This document shows, piece after piece, positions 35,422 through 45,129 of a stretch of DNA of 64,000 bases. A program made the translations under genes and the position numbers. The notes beneath the pieces are model-generated. The model searched no databases, was not told the DNA's origin, and worked only from the letters and a program-made list of their open reading frames with translations. Numbering within the stretch: position 1 is the stretch's first letter; each line of letters opens with the position of its first letter. Source of the DNA: Halobacterium salinarum DSM 3754 (GTDB lineage Archaea; Halobacteriota; Halobacteria; Halobacteriales; Halobacteriaceae); contig NZ_VRYN01000004.1 in the NCBI RefSeq assembly GCF_008124605.1, forward strand, positions 1-64,000, in the 5' to 3' direction.

Positions 35422-36838
35422 CGGCACGCTGTACGACCACGTCTGGGACCGCCACGCGGTCACCGAGCTGCCGACGGGCCAGACGCAACTGTTCGTCGGC
35501 CTCCACCTCGTCCACGAGGTGACGAGCCCGCAGGCGTTCGGGATGCTGGCGGAGCGCGGGCTGGACGTGGCGTACCCGGAGCGGACCCACGCGACCGTCG
35601 ACCACATCGTCCCGACCGCCGACCAGTCCCGGCCGTACAGCGACGACGCCGCCGAGGAGATGATGGCGGAACTGGAGGCGAACGTCGGCGAGGCCGGCAT
35701 CGACTTCGACGACCCGACGACGGGTCGGCAGGGCATCGTTCACGTGGTCGGCCCGGAGCAGGGGCTGACCCAGCCCGGGATGACCATCGTCTGCGGTGAC
35801 TCCCACACGGCCACCCACGGCGCGTTCGGCGCGCTGGCGTTCGGTATCGGCACCTCCCAGATTCGGGACGTGCTGGCGACTGGCTGCGTCGCGATGGAGA
35901 AGAAACAGGTCCGCCGCATCGAGGTCACCGGCGAACTGGGCGACGGCGTCACGCCGAAGGACGTTATCCTGACCGTCATCCGGAAGCTCGGCACGGACGG
36001 CGGCGTCGGCTACGTCTACGAGTACGGCGGCGAGGCCGTCGAGGCGATGGACATGGCGGGCCGGATGAGCATCTGCAACATGAGCATCGAGGGCGGCGCT
36101 CGCGCGGGATACGTGAACCCAGACGGGACCACCTACGAGTACCTGCGGGGCCGCGACGCAGTCCCCCAGGGCGACGCCTTCGACGAACTGCGGGCGTACT
36201 GGGAGTCCGTCGCCAGCGACCCGAACGCCGAGTACGACGATGTTGTCACCGTCGACGGCAACGCCCTCGAACCGGTCGTGACCTGGGGGACGACGCCGGG
36301 GCAGGGCGTCGGCATCTCGGAGGAGATTCCGGCCCCCGAGGACCTCCCGGCGGACAAACGGGAGACCGCCCGCAGTGCCCAGAAACACATGGGCGTCGAA
36401 CCGGGCGACACGATGGCGGGCTACCCAATCGACGTGGCGTTCCTCGGGAGTTGTACGAACGCCCGGCTGCCGGACCTCCGCGAGGCCGCCGCTGTCGTGC
36501 GGGGCCGCGAGGTCCACGACGACGTCCGGGCGATGGTCGTTCCCGGCAGCCAGCGCGTGAAGGCCGCCGCCGAAGCGGAGGGTCTCGACGAGGTGTTCAC
36601 CGAGGCGGGCTTCGACTGGCGGGGCGCGGGCTGCTCGATGTGCCTCGGCATGAACGAGGACCAGCTGGTCGGCGACGAGCGCTGCGCGTCCTCGTCGAAC
36701 CGCAACTTCGTCGGCCGACAGGGCTCGAAGGACGGCCGGACGGTCCTGATGAGTCCGCCGATGGTCGCCGCAGCGGCCGTCGAGGGGGAAGTAACCGACG
36801 TGCGCGAACTGGAGGCGGTCAGGGAGGTGCGAGCGTGA
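35414..36838 (+). CDS. leuC: 3-isopropylmalate dehydratase, large subunit
   Basis: 474-residue aconitase-superfamily [4Fe-4S] subunit that isomerises 2- to 3-isopropylmalate with LeuD. Cluster ligands are in [15 protein letters not shown] and [11 protein letters not shown]; substrate-binding motifs include [19 protein letters not shown]. The N-terminus [12 protein letters not shown] is the usual start. GTGA overlap with leuD couples the two subunits. Confidence 0.96.
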   Translation: MSDGTLYDHVWDRHAVTELPTGQTQLFVGLHLVHEVTSPQAFGMLAERGLDVAYPERTHATVDHIVPTADQSRPYSDDAAEEMMAELEANVGEAGIDFDDPTTGRQGIVHVVGPEQGLTQPGMTIVCGDSHTATHGAFGALAFGIGTSQIRDVLATGCVAMEKKQVRRIEVTGELGDGVTPKDVILTVIRKLGTDGGVGYVYEYGGEAVEAMDMAGRMSICNMSIEGGARAGYVNPDGTTYEYLRGRDAVPQGDAFDELRAYWESVASDPNAEYDDVVTVDGNALEPVVTWGTTPGQGVGISEEIPAPEDLPADKRETARSAQKHMGVEPGDTMAGYPIDVAFLGSCTNARLPDLREAAAVVRGREVHDDVRAMVVPGSQRVKAAAEAEGLDEVFTEAGFDWRGAGCSMCLGMNEDQLVGDERCASSSNRNFVGRQGSKDGRTVLMSPPMVAAAAVEGEVTDVRELEAVREVRA

Positions 36839-37515
36839 GCCCGAACGCCGGGGGTGACGCGACGAGCAGCTCCGGTCCGGCTGATACGGTCCGCCGAGTC
36901 ACCGGCACGGGCGTTCCAGTCCGGGGGAACGACGTGGACACGGACGAAATCATCCCGGCGCGCTTCCTCAAGGTCGTCACGTTCGACGGCCTCGGGCAGT
37001 TCGCGTTCTTCGACGAGCGATTCGATAGCGCGACTCCGGAGGAGTCGCGAGACGGCGGAGCCGTCGGAGCAGACGAGCCACTGGACCACCCGTTCAACGA
37101 GGAGCGCTTCCAGGGGGCGTCCGTGCTCGCCGTGAACGCGAACTTCGGCTGTGGCTCGTCCCGCGAGCACGCGCCGCAGGCGCTGATGCGGTGGGGCATC
37201 GACGCCGTCGTCGGCGAGTCGTTCGCCGAGATTTTCGCGGGGAACTGCCTCGCGCTCGGTATCCCGACGGTGACGGCCTCACAGGAAGATATCGAAGCCC
37301 TACAGGACTACGTCGACGAGCACCCCGACGCCGAAATCGAGGTAGACGTCGCCGCCGAGGAGGTCCGCTACGGCGAAACCACCATCGAGGCGTCGGTCGA
37401 CGACGCCCAGCGCCGCGCGCTCGTCGACGGCGTCTGGGACACCACCGCGCTGATGGCCGCGAACGCCGACAGCGTCGAAGCGACCGCTGCCAGCCTCCCC
37501 TACACCGATGACTGA
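36835..37515 (+). CDS. leuD: 3-isopropylmalate dehydratase, small subunit
   Basis: 226-residue swivel-domain partner of LeuC. Motifs: [18 protein letters not shown] and [19 protein letters not shown]. Starts with GTG inside the leuC stop and carries about 20 extra residues ([13 protein letters not shown]) before the conserved core. Its TGA overlaps leuB by 8 nt. Confidence 0.95.
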   Translation: MSPNAGGDATSSSGPADTVRRVTGTGVPVRGNDVDTDEIIPARFLKVVTFDGLGQFAFFDERFDSATPEESRDGGAVGADEPLDHPFNEERFQGASVLAVNANFGCGSSREHAPQALMRWGIDAVVGESFAEIFAGNCLALGIPTVTASQEDIEALQDYVDEHPDAEIEVDVAAEEVRYGETTIEASVDDAQRRALVDGVWDTTALMAANADSVEATAASLPYTDD

Positions 37516-38476
37516 GGAGATTGCGGTCGTCCCCGGGGACGGCATCGGTCGCGAGGTAACGCCGGTCGCCGTCGACGTGCTGGACGCCGTCGGCGACTTC
37601 GAGTTCGTCCACGCCGAGGCGGGCGACGAGGTCGCCGGCGAGCAGGGGACGCCGCTCCCGGCGGAGACTCGGGAGGCGGTCGAGACGGCGGACGCGACGC
37701 TGTTCGGCGCGGCGGGCGAGACGGCCGCGGACGTCATCCTCCCGCTGCGCGCGGCCGTCGACTCCTTCGTGAACGTCCGGCCCGCGCGGACGTACCCCGG
37801 CGTGGACGCGGTCCAGCCGGAGACGGACCTCGTCTTCCTCCGGGAGAACACGGAGGGCGTCTACGCTGGCCACGAGGCCGAACTCGCGGACGGCGTGACG
37901 ACCTGCACGCGCGTCGTCACCGAGGACGCGAGCCGACGGCTCGCCGAGTACGCCTGCGAGTACGCGCCAGAGGGCTTCACGGTCGCCCACAAGGCGAACG
38001 TGATGCGCGTGACGGACGGCCTGTTCCGGGACACGGTCGAGAGCGTCGCGGCCGAGCACGGCGTCGAGACGGAGGCGGCGCTGATGGACGCGCTGGCGAT
38101 GCACCTCGTGGAGAATCCGGCGGACTACGACGTAGTCGTCTGCCCGAATCTCGCCGGCGACGTGCTCTCGGACCTCGCCGCGGGTCTGGTGGGCGGCCTC
38201 GGCCTGCTGCCGTCCGCGAACATCGGCCCGGAGCGCGGCGTCTTCGAGCCTGTCCACGGCACCGCGCCGGACATCGCGGGCGACGCCGTCGCGAACCCGG
38301 CGGCCGCCGTGCTGTCGGCGGCGATGCTCTTGGAGTTCCTCGGCCACGACGCCGCGGGTGAGCGCGTCCGCAGCGCGGTCGAGGACGTACTGGAAGACGG
38401 GCCGACGACGCCCGACCTCGGCGGCGAGGCGACGACCCGCGAGGTCGGCGACGCCATACTGGAGGTGGTCCGATGA
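37508..38476 (+). CDS. leuB: 3-isopropylmalate dehydrogenase
   Basis: 322-residue NAD-dependent decarboxylating dehydrogenase of the isocitrate/isopropylmalate family. Motifs: [44 protein letters not shown] and the metal-binding [20 protein letters not shown], with [12 protein letters not shown] near the C-terminus. Being in a leu operon points to isopropylmalate as substrate. Confidence 0.95.
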   Translation: MTEEIAVVPGDGIGREVTPVAVDVLDAVGDFEFVHAEAGDEVAGEQGTPLPAETREAVETADATLFGAAGETAADVILPLRAAVDSFVNVRPARTYPGVDAVQPETDLVFLRENTEGVYAGHEAELADGVTTCTRVVTEDASRRLAEYACEYAPEGFTVAHKANVMRVTDGLFRDTVESVAAEHGVETEAALMDALAMHLVENPADYDVVVCPNLAGDVLSDLAAGLVGGLGLLPSANIGPERGVFEPVHGTAPDIAGDAVANPAAAVLSAAMLLEFLGHDAAGERVRSAVEDVLEDGPTTPDLGGEATTREVGDAILEVVR

Positions 38477-38543
38477 CGGGGCGCTCGCTGGCAGCGACTG
38501 CGCGGTCCGCGACATTTACCGCTGCGCGGTGCGAGGTGGCACC

Positions 38544-40256
38544 ATGACCGGACAGAAGGACCCGGACCTTCCGAGCGCGGACGTGACCGAGGGGCCCGAG
38601 CGCGCCCCGCACCGCGCGATGTTCCGCGCGATGGGCTACGACGACGCCGACTTCTCCTCGCCGATGGTCGGCGTCGCGAACCCCGCCGCGGACATCACGC
38701 CCTGTAACGTCCACCTCGACGACGTGGCCGAGTCGGCCGTCGACGGCGTCGAGGCCGGCGACGGGATGCCAATCGAGTTCGGCACAATCACCATCTCGGA
38801 CGCCATCTCGATGGGGACCGAGGGGATGCGGGCCTCCCTCGTCTCCCGAGAGGTCATCGCGGACTCTGTCGAACTGGTGGCGTTCGGTGAGCGCATGGAC
38901 GCGCTCGTCACAGTCGCGGGCTGCGACAAGAACCTCCCCGGGATGATGATGGCCGCCATCCGCACCGACCTCCCGTCGGTGTTCCTCTACGGCGGCTCCA
39001 TCATGCCCGGCGAACACGACGGCCGCGAGATAACCGTCCAGAACGTCTTCGAGGGCGTCGGAGCCGTCGCCTCCGGGGACATGACCGAGGACGAACTCGA
39101 GTCGATGGAGCGCGACGCCTGCCCCGGCGCGGGCGCTTGCGGCGGGATGTTCACCGCGAACACGATGGCGTCCATCTCGGAAGCCATCGGACTCGCACCG
39201 CTCGGCTCCGCGAGCCCGCCCGCAGAGAGCAATGGCCGGTACGATGTCGCCGAGCGCGCCGGCCGTCTCGCGGCGGAGTGCGTCCGCGAGGACCGCCGAC
39301 CTTCGGATATCCTCACCAGAGAGAGCTTCGAGAACGCCATCGCCGTCCAGGTCGCGCTCGGCGGCTCGACGAACGCCGTGTTGCACCTGCTCGCGCTCGC
39401 CGCCGAGGCGGGCGTCGACCTCGACGTGGAGGACTTCAACGACATCAGCGACCGCACCCCGAAGATTGCGAACCTCCAGCCCGGCGGCACGCGCGTCATG
39501 AACGACCTCCACGAGGTCGGCGGCGTTCCGGTCGTCCTCGCGCGCCTGCTCGACGCCGGCCTGATTCACGGCGACGCGATGACCGTGACCGGCCGCACTA
39601 TCGCCGAGGAACTCGAACACCTCGGTGAAGACGGCAGCGTGGACGGTGACGTGGACTTCCTCCGCCCGGTCGACGACCCGTTCCACGAGACCGGCGCAAT
39701 CACCGTCCTCACCGGGAATCTCGCGCCAGACGGCGCAGTTCTCAAAGTCACCGGCAAAGATGAGACCCAGCACACCGGCCCGGCCCGCGTCTTCGAATCC
39801 GAAGAGGACGCCATGGCGTACGTCCAGGAGGGCCACATCGAGTCCGGCGACGTCATCGCCATCCGGAACGAGGGCCCGAGGGGCGGCCCCGGGATGCGCG
39901 AGATGCTCGGAGTCACTGCCGCCGTCGTCGGCCAAGGCCACGAGGACGACGTCGCGCTGCTGACCGACGGCCGGTTCTCGGGTGCCACTCGCGGCCCCAT
40001 GGTCGGCCACGTCGCGCCCGAAGCCGCGGTCGGCGGCCCGATCGCGCTCCTCGAAGACGGCGACGAAGTGACCGTCGACGTCCCCAACCGAGAGCTCTCA
40101 GTGGCAGTCCCCGACGACGAGCTCGCGGCCCGCCGCGAGGACTGGAGCGAACCCGACCCCCGTTACGACGCCGGCGTCCTCCGGAAGTACGGCGACCTCT
40201 TCGCCTCGGCCGCCGACGGTGCGGTCACCGACCCCGGCGCGAAACGCGACCCCTGA
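38544..40256 (+). CDS. ilvD: Dihydroxy-acid dehydratase
   Basis: 570-residue Fe-S dehydratase of the IlvD/Edd family making the 2-oxo acids of Val and Ile. Cluster cysteines: ADITPCNVHLDD, TVAGCDKNLPGMMMA and CPGAGACGGMFTANTM. The C-terminal LLTDGRFSGATRG and GHVAPEAAVGGPIAL are conserved. It begins 67 nt after leuB, a gap that is larger than elsewhere in the cluster and could hold a second promoter. Confidence 0.96.
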   Translation: MTGQKDPDLPSADVTEGPERAPHRAMFRAMGYDDADFSSPMVGVANPAADITPCNVHLDDVAESAVDGVEAGDGMPIEFGTITISDAISMGTEGMRASLVSREVIADSVELVAFGERMDALVTVAGCDKNLPGMMMAAIRTDLPSVFLYGGSIMPGEHDGREITVQNVFEGVGAVASGDMTEDELESMERDACPGAGACGGMFTANTMASISEAIGLAPLGSASPPAESNGRYDVAERAGRLAAECVREDRRPSDILTRESFENAIAVQVALGGSTNAVLHLLALAAEAGVDLDVEDFNDISDRTPKIANLQPGGTRVMNDLHEVGGVPVVLARLLDAGLIHGDAMTVTGRTIAEELEHLGEDGSVDGDVDFLRPVDDPFHETGAITVLTGNLAPDGAVLKVTGKDETQHTGPARVFESEEDAMAYVQEGHIESGDVIAIRNEGPRGGPGMREMLGVTAAVVGQGHEDDVALLTDGRFSGATRGPMVGHVAPEAAVGGPIALLEDGDEVTVDVPNRELSVAVPDDELAARREDWSEPDPRYDAGVLRKYGDLFASAADGAVTDPGAKRDP

Positions 40257-40309
40257 CCCGGTGAAAACCACCTAGCACTTTTTTCAAGCTGCTGTGAGTA
40301 CCTCCAGAT

Positions 40310-40654
40310 ATGGAGGTCCGCGTACCCCCGTTCCGGGACGCCGCCGGGCCAGCACTCCGGTCACTCGCGGCCTACGACCGCGAGGACGTCGAACTCGTGT
40401 ACGAACGCGACGACGTCTCCACCAAAGACCGCGTCGTCGACGACATCCACGAGGAACTCATCCTCAACGACATCGGCATCGGCCGCCTCGAACAGCTCTT
40501 CCGGGTCGGCAAGTGGCACTGCACGATGCACCGCTTCGAGCACGCCATCTGCATCCACCACGCCACCGGCGACTACAGGGGCGTCCTCGTGAGCGTCGAC
40601 ACCGACGCCGACGTGGACCTAGAAGCCGTGGCAAGGGCGTGTGACGGCATCTGA
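40310..40654 (+). CDS. Conserved-looking haloarchaeal protein of unknown function
   Basis: A 114-residue α/β protein. VELVYERDDVSTKD, DDIHEELILNDIGIGRLEQLF and the Cys/His-containing VGKWHCTMHRFEHAICIHHA stand out; the clustered His/Cys could bind a metal. I do not recognise the family. A T-rich run lies just upstream in the ilvD-40310 gap and may terminate the ilv-leu transcript. Confidence 0.7.
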   Translation: MEVRVPPFRDAAGPALRSLAAYDREDVELVYERDDVSTKDRVVDDIHEELILNDIGIGRLEQLFRVGKWHCTMHRFEHAICIHHATGDYRGVLVSVDTDADVDLEAVARACDGI

Positions 40655-40867
40655 CCGCGGGCGTTCGGAGTGCGACTGTTCTGCCGGCTCTGGTCGTGTG
40701 TGCATCGTCGCCGCGAGAGCACCCATCCAGTTCGGGTCCAGTACTTCGAGTACAGTGACGCCCAGAACCACCTCTGCGACAGAACGGTGTCTCGGCGGAC
40801 GACTCCGCCGAGGCTGGCGGTACCAGACGACGACAGATTTTATCCCACCCATCAGTGATTCAGGAGT

Positions 40868-42121
40868 ATGGGGCCCGGTATTTTCCGCCGCGGCGCAGCG
40901 CTGTCCGTCGATCTCGTCGCGCTCTCGGCGGTGCTGTTCCACCCGTTCCCGCTGTCCGTCGTGGTCCTCGTCTACTGGGTAGACCTGCTCGGTGGGACGG
41001 CCCGCCGCTTCTGTCAGACGGTGGTCGCGGCTCCACGCGAGGCGTTCTCGCCGACCGGTCCGCCCGCGATGCGGCGGAACGGCGACCCGAACCCGCTGCG
41101 GTTCTTCACCCCCAAGCTCGGGACCCTCCGGCCGGTCACGTGGCTGCCGCCGATAGCGATTCACAACCTCAAGCCGGCCGTGGTCGGACTGTTCACCGCG
41201 GCCCCGCTGACCGCCGTCGCCGTCGGCGCGACGGTGGGGAGACTCGCCCCACCGTTCGCCCTCGGGTCGTGGCCGACGGCCGGACTGCTGACTGCCGGCG
41301 GCGTCGCTGTCCTCGCGAAACACGGGTCGGCGCTCCAGCAGTTCGTCCGCTCGGAGCGTCCGCCAGCCAGACGAATCCTCCCTGGCGTGCAGTGGCTCGG
41401 GCCGGTTCTGATGGCACTCCCTGTGGCCGCCATCGACACCGTCTATGCGGGGGCCGACTTCGACCCGTCAGCTGGATTCACGGCCGTGGCACTCCTGCTC
41501 GTCGTCGGGCGAATCACCCACGAGACGCGGCGGAGCGACCCGCCGACCGGAGCGGAGCCGTTCGAGATTTCGACGCCACCGGGGCGACCGACCGAGGTGT
41601 TCCACGTCGAGCAGCGCGCGGTCCGGACCGCGGGAGCGCTCGACGGGCTCGTCCCCCGGACCGAGTGGGACCTGCTCAACGTCGTCTCCCGACTCGCGGC
41701 CCTCTCTGCGGTGGCTGTCGTGGGGTTCTCGGTGGCCCTCGCCGTCGGACCGACAGTGGGGCTCGTCGCGACCGGCCTCGCGCTCGGCGTCCTCGCAGTG
41801 GGATTCGTGCTGACCGGTATCGCGCACTTCGAACTGGCGTTCGGTACGATGGAATACCGATTGTACGGCGACGCTCTAGTCGCGTACGACACGCGACTCG
41901 ACGCCGTCCAGTGGCACGTCCCGCTGCAGGCTATCCGGGCCGTTTCGATCGAACGGGACCGCTCGGAGCGGCCGCCTCGAACGGACGCAGCGACGGTCAC
42001 GCTCGACCGGACTGACCTGGACATCGACCAGTCGCCGTACGGCTTCTACCGTCAGTCTCTCCCGTACGTCCAGAACCCCGAACGCGTCGCCGAACGAATC
42101 CAGCAAGCGAAGGCGCGGTAG
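40868..42121 (+). CDS. DUF6498-like polytopic membrane protein
   Basis: A 417-residue integral membrane protein with about eight hydrophobic segments. The N-terminus (SVDLVALSAVLFHPFPLSV, then VYWVDLLGGTARR) is the DUF6498 pattern. A long soluble C-terminal part ends AERIQQAKAR. A TATA-like GATTTTAT lies at about 40834-40841. Function unknown. Confidence 0.75.
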   Translation: MGPGIFRRGAALSVDLVALSAVLFHPFPLSVVVLVYWVDLLGGTARRFCQTVVAAPREAFSPTGPPAMRRNGDPNPLRFFTPKLGTLRPVTWLPPIAIHNLKPAVVGLFTAAPLTAVAVGATVGRLAPPFALGSWPTAGLLTAGGVAVLAKHGSALQQFVRSERPPARRILPGVQWLGPVLMALPVAAIDTVYAGADFDPSAGFTAVALLLVVGRITHETRRSDPPTGAEPFEISTPPGRPTEVFHVEQRAVRTAGALDGLVPRTEWDLLNVVSRLAALSAVAVVGFSVALAVGPTVGLVATGLALGVLAVGFVLTGIAHFELAFGTMEYRLYGDALVAYDTRLDAVQWHVPLQAIRAVSIERDRSERPPRTDAATVTLDRTDLDIDQSPYGFYRQSLPYVQNPERVAERIQQAKAR

Positions 42122-42258
42122 TCGGTCGTAGCGACTACTCCGTCACGAATCGACGGCTTGCCGGCGGCAGCGCCCACCGTTACCCCGCCGACGGCGCGGT
42201 GGTTGCGCCCCACCAACTGCCGGGCACCGTGGGCGAAGCGCATACGATAGATGAGGAG

Positions 42259-42266
42259 TTTATTTA
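42259..42266 (+). promoter_or_regulatory. TATA box of the 42.3 kb gene
   Basis: TTTATTTA is centred about 32 nt before the ATG at 42295. Confidence 0.5.
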
Positions 42267-42294
42267 CCTGAGGGGTTGGGTCCTCCAAAGGTCG

Positions 42295-42783
42295 ATGTCC
42301 CGAACTGGCCCGGCATTCGTCGAGAACGAGGATGAACTGAACGCGGATCTCGAGCTCAAGGTGAACAACGGCGAGCTGTCGGAAGTCGCCGCGGAGGCGT
42401 TCTTGGACCTCTACGAGTTCGGTCACGAGATCGGTGACCGTGTCGACATCGGCGGCGCGAAAAACGCGAACTTCGAGGTCAAGGTCGACGTCCATCAGGG
42501 AACGTACCGTGGTGACCCCAGTGTCTTCACCGCGAACGTCGACGGAGAAGTACTGATCTGGCCCGCGATGATGCCGAAGAAAGAAGACGCGATGGACGAC
42601 GTTCCGTGGGAGGTAGCAGACTACAAAGCCTACCAACGAGCACTCTGCTCCCTGAGCGAGGTGCGGGACTCGAAAGCCATAGACTTCCAGGCGCTTGTCT
42701 CGAACGGCGAACTGGACGAGTTCAAAGCCGTGGTTCAGGACTTCGTCGATACCTGCCAGGAGCGAAGCGCAGACTCTGCCTGA
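42295..42783 (+). CDS. Soluble acidic protein of unknown function
   Basis: A 162-residue protein. The ATG at 42295 is chosen because a TATA box sits upstream at leaderless spacing; the frame is open further up but without promoter support. Predicted mixed α/β: ELKVNNGELSEVAAEAF, FEVKVDVHQGTYRGD, VLIWPAMMPKKEDAMDD. I do not recognise it. It opens the accessory stretch that runs to 49 kb. Confidence 0.65.
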   Translation: MSRTGPAFVENEDELNADLELKVNNGELSEVAAEAFLDLYEFGHEIGDRVDIGGAKNANFEVKVDVHQGTYRGDPSVFTANVDGEVLIWPAMMPKKEDAMDDVPWEVADYKAYQRALCSLSEVRDSKAIDFQALVSNGELDEFKAVVQDFVDTCQERSADSA

Positions 42784-42812
42784 GCCGGCTCGCTAACCGA
42801 TCATAATCTGCC

Positions 42813-42974
42813 GTGGTCGCCACCGTTCCCGCCAGCGTCCAGAATCAGGGCGGCTTCACGAACCTCGTCGGACACGGTGCCGGGTTCTTCACTGGGATAC
42901 TCGTGGCGCACGTCGGCTCGTACCGTGACTCTGGCCTTATACTAACGAAAGTGGCTGGGTTCCTTTGCTTCTGA
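42813..42974 (+). pseudogene. C-terminal remnant of a rhomboid-like membrane protease (copy 1)
   Basis: An open 53-codon fragment with no proper start. It reads QNQGGFTNLVGHGAGFFTG, then ILVAHVG, which resembles the last helix of rhomboid proteases with the catalytic His (GHxxGF pattern). It matches a second fragment at 44.05-44.15 kb in both DNA (about 45 nt at roughly 85 percent by eye) and protein. The rhomboid reading rests on a short motif. Confidence 0.45.
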
Positions 42975-42989
42975 CGAACAGCAACTCAC

Positions 42990-42997
42990 TTATTTTA
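42990..42997 (+). promoter_or_regulatory. TATA box of the 43.0 kb gene
   Basis: TTATTTTA is centred 25 nt before the ATG at 43019, consistent with a leaderless message. Confidence 0.5.
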
Positions 42998-43018
42998 GGT
43001 TTTTCTTCTGTGGTATGA

Positions 43019-43981
43019 ATGCCGCGTAAAGGGTCCGATGGGAACAGATATCTTGACCGAGAGAGTGGATCAGACGACAAATCGGAAGGCCGAGACGATG
43101 GAGACTTTCGATGGCAAAACGAGCTTGCTAAACAGGCTAAAGGGCTTCTCAAGTCGTTCTCTTCGAGGATAGACGGTTATTCGACTAGACTCACGTATCT
43201 TCTTTTGGGAGGCTTGATTTTCTTGGTAGCATCAGGACTGAATTCGCCAGTCATCGCAAGGGGTGGAATCACAGCCAGCGTTGTATACGTCTTCCACGAG
43301 ACACTGCACCTGAGAGTTCACGAACTTACCAGGATAATACGCGACCGTCTCGGGGAAGGCTGGACCTTAGCGCACGCTTTCTCACCGACGATCGGGATTG
43401 TCGCGATTGATTTATTCATCTCAGTTCCGATGTTTTCGTCCGGCGAGTACGTATGGCCGTATACCGTCGCGCTGGTAGCGCATTTTGCCGTTGTCCTGCT
43501 GATTTATCTTTGCATCAAATCGGCTAATAAAGAACTGTCCGGTATTCTCCAGCCCTGTCTTCGCAAACCGTATAGTTCAATACTTGCAGGCAGTACTATT
43601 GCAATTCTTGATCTGTACTTCGCGGTTAGAGTTTTCACCACTCCAGAATTGAAAGCTATTCAAGTTCTCTCCAGTACTAGCGAGGCCATTACACATACCG
43701 ACGGCTCTCTATTATTCATGTTTGCATGCATTGGTGTACTGTTTACCGTTCTTGTCCTACTGTTGTTGATACTTTATGGCATGCTCTATCTGGCCTTGGC
43801 TGTTCTCTTGGGAAGTATACCTATACTAATATATTTCCGACCTGATTTGGTGGTTGAGGGCCTCGAAACCGCGCCTCAGTCAGTCCGCATCTGGGCAGCG
43901 GTAAGTGGGATAATTTTCGCCATAATCTCGGTCACCCCTTCGGTTCTAAAGGGTAGACCATTTCTCAAGACATTCCGCTAG
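43019..43981 (+). CDS. AT-rich polytopic membrane protein, unknown
   Basis: A 320-residue protein. A charged cytoplasmic N-terminus (about 1-55) is followed by about seven hydrophobic helices (for example LTYLLLGGLIFLVASGL and LFTVLVLLLLILYGMLYLAL). A His-containing segment VVYVFHETLHLRVHELTR follows the second helix. GC content and codon use are clearly lower than in surrounding genes, and two matching rhomboid-like fragments flank it. I do not recognise the family. Confidence 0.7.
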   Translation: MPRKGSDGNRYLDRESGSDDKSEGRDDGDFRWQNELAKQAKGLLKSFSSRIDGYSTRLTYLLLGGLIFLVASGLNSPVIARGGITASVVYVFHETLHLRVHELTRIIRDRLGEGWTLAHAFSPTIGIVAIDLFISVPMFSSGEYVWPYTVALVAHFAVVLLIYLCIKSANKELSGILQPCLRKPYSSILAGSTIAILDLYFAVRVFTTPELKAIQVLSSTSEAITHTDGSLLFMFACIGVLFTVLVLLLLILYGMLYLALAVLLGSIPILIYFRPDLVVEGLETAPQSVRIWAAVSGIIFAIISVTPSVLKGRPFLKTFR

Positions 43982-44050
43982 TTACGGTTAGACTCCCAAA
44001 CGGGAAGTATAGATATGTCTGTTTGATTCTCCGGTAATGGGGGCCACGCT

Positions 44051-44149
44051 AATCACCAAAGCCAAGGCAGGTTCACGAACCTTGTCGGGCACGGTGCTGG
44101 GTTCTTCTCAGAGATGGTGATTCACTCGTGGCAGAATAGACCGCTGTAA
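44051..44149 (+). pseudogene. C-terminal remnant of a rhomboid-like membrane protease (copy 2)
   Basis: A 32-codon open fragment ending at TAA. It reads QSQGRFTNLVGHGAGFFSE, then MVIHSWQNRPL, and matches copy 1 at 42.8-43.0 kb around the GHGAGFF motif. No start or upstream domain is present, so it cannot be a functional protease. Confidence 0.45.
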
Positions 44150-44159
44150 GCTCCCGGTT

Positions 44160-44666
44160 TCAGAGACTAGCTCCTTCCTGCTCGATTCGCTGGAGGAGAC
44201 GCGACGTCGGTCGATCGTCGGCGACTCGCCACAGTCCCTGCGGCCAGAAGCTGTCTTCGTATTCGAGGATGCGGTTGACAGTCTCTGGTTCGAGATCGAT
44301 ACTCGTCCACTGGTCGATGTGGAAGACGTCGAGTGCCGGACCGCCATTCCAGAATTCGTCCCGCACCCACTCAGTGTGCCAGAGAGGCCCGCCAATTCGC
44401 CCAGCGGCAACGTACCGACTCTCACTGTTCCGATACACGAGCAAGGGATCGCCCGGCTCCATCTTCTCTAGGTTCCGTTCGTTGCGCTTCCACGGTGCGT
44501 CGGGGTGCTCAGGGTCCGTTCTGACTCCCCACACACGTGCATGGTCCGGGAAGCCGTCGGGTTTGTCTGGAGCAGGTGTGAGGTTTCGCGACTTCGCGAG
44601 GGTTTCGTTGAACGATTGCTCGTCAGCAGGGATCAGCCAGAGCTGAGGCACAAGATACAGATGCAC
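44160..44666 (-). CDS. EVE-domain protein
   Basis: A 168-residue protein that is essentially one EVE (PUA-like) domain. YLVPQLWLIPADEQSF opens it; ARVWGVRTDPEHPDAPW and EPGDPLLVYRNSESRYVAAG form the barrel; FWPQGLWRVADD ends it. EVE domains read modified bases in DNA or RNA and are often near restriction or defence genes. No restriction enzyme is visible nearby. Confidence 0.75.
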   Translation of the reverse strand: MHLYLVPQLWLIPADEQSFNETLAKSRNLTPAPDKPDGFPDHARVWGVRTDPEHPDAPWKRNERNLEKMEPGDPLLVYRNSESRYVAAGRIGGPLWHTEWVRDEFWNGGPALDVFHIDQWTSIDLEPETVNRILEYEDSFWPQGLWRVADDRPTSRLLQRIEQEGASL

Positions 44667-44718
44667 ACCTACAACTAAAATATCTAACCTATACCGAGGT
44701 CATATCCGCCATCAGCGT

Positions 44719-45129
44719 TCAGTCCTCGACTTCTGGCTGCAGATACCGTTTCCCTCGGCCACTTCCCTCGACGGCGATTAGCTCGTACTCCACGAGTCTG
44801 CCGAGATATTTCCGCCGAGTAGACCGCGCGACGGGGTCCTGCGACCGGTCCTCGTAGCGGGCGTGCAGGGTTCCGGCGTCCACGTCACCGGCTTCCTGAA
44901 TGATCTCGTAGAGCAGTCGCTTGTCGGTGTCCAGTTCCCGGACCCGATGCGTGCGCATCTCTGCGCGCGCTTCCTCCTCGACGTCCTCGACAATCGCCCG
45001 CGTGATCTGGTCGCAGTCGCCGGCAACTGCACGCTCGACCGCGCTCCGAAGCAGCGCAATCCCTGCTCGTGCGTCTCCCGCTGCCCGATCGGCCACGTAC
45101 GCCAGCGTCTCGTCGTCGATGCTGGACAT
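44719..45129 (-). pseudogene. Orc1/Cdc6 C-terminal remnant
   Basis: 136 codons matching only the end of archaeal replication initiators: the lid helices (LAYVADRAAGDARAGIALL, RSAVERA), the spacer EEARAEMRTHRVRELD and the winged helix ending LVEYELIAVEGSGRGKRY. The AAA+ ATPase core (about 250 residues) is missing. The fragment stops at about 45129, where an unrelated gene begins on the opposite strand. Orc1/Cdc6 paralogues are typical of haloarchaeal plasmids and integrated replicons. Confidence 0.8.

Noticed and set aside
35144-36517. Long antisense open frame opposite leuC
   Set aside because: Same codon-bias shadow; the sense frame is an intact LeuC.
44160-44666. EVE protein as part of a McrBC-type restriction system
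   Set aside because: No McrB GTPase or McrC/other nuclease is encoded nearby.
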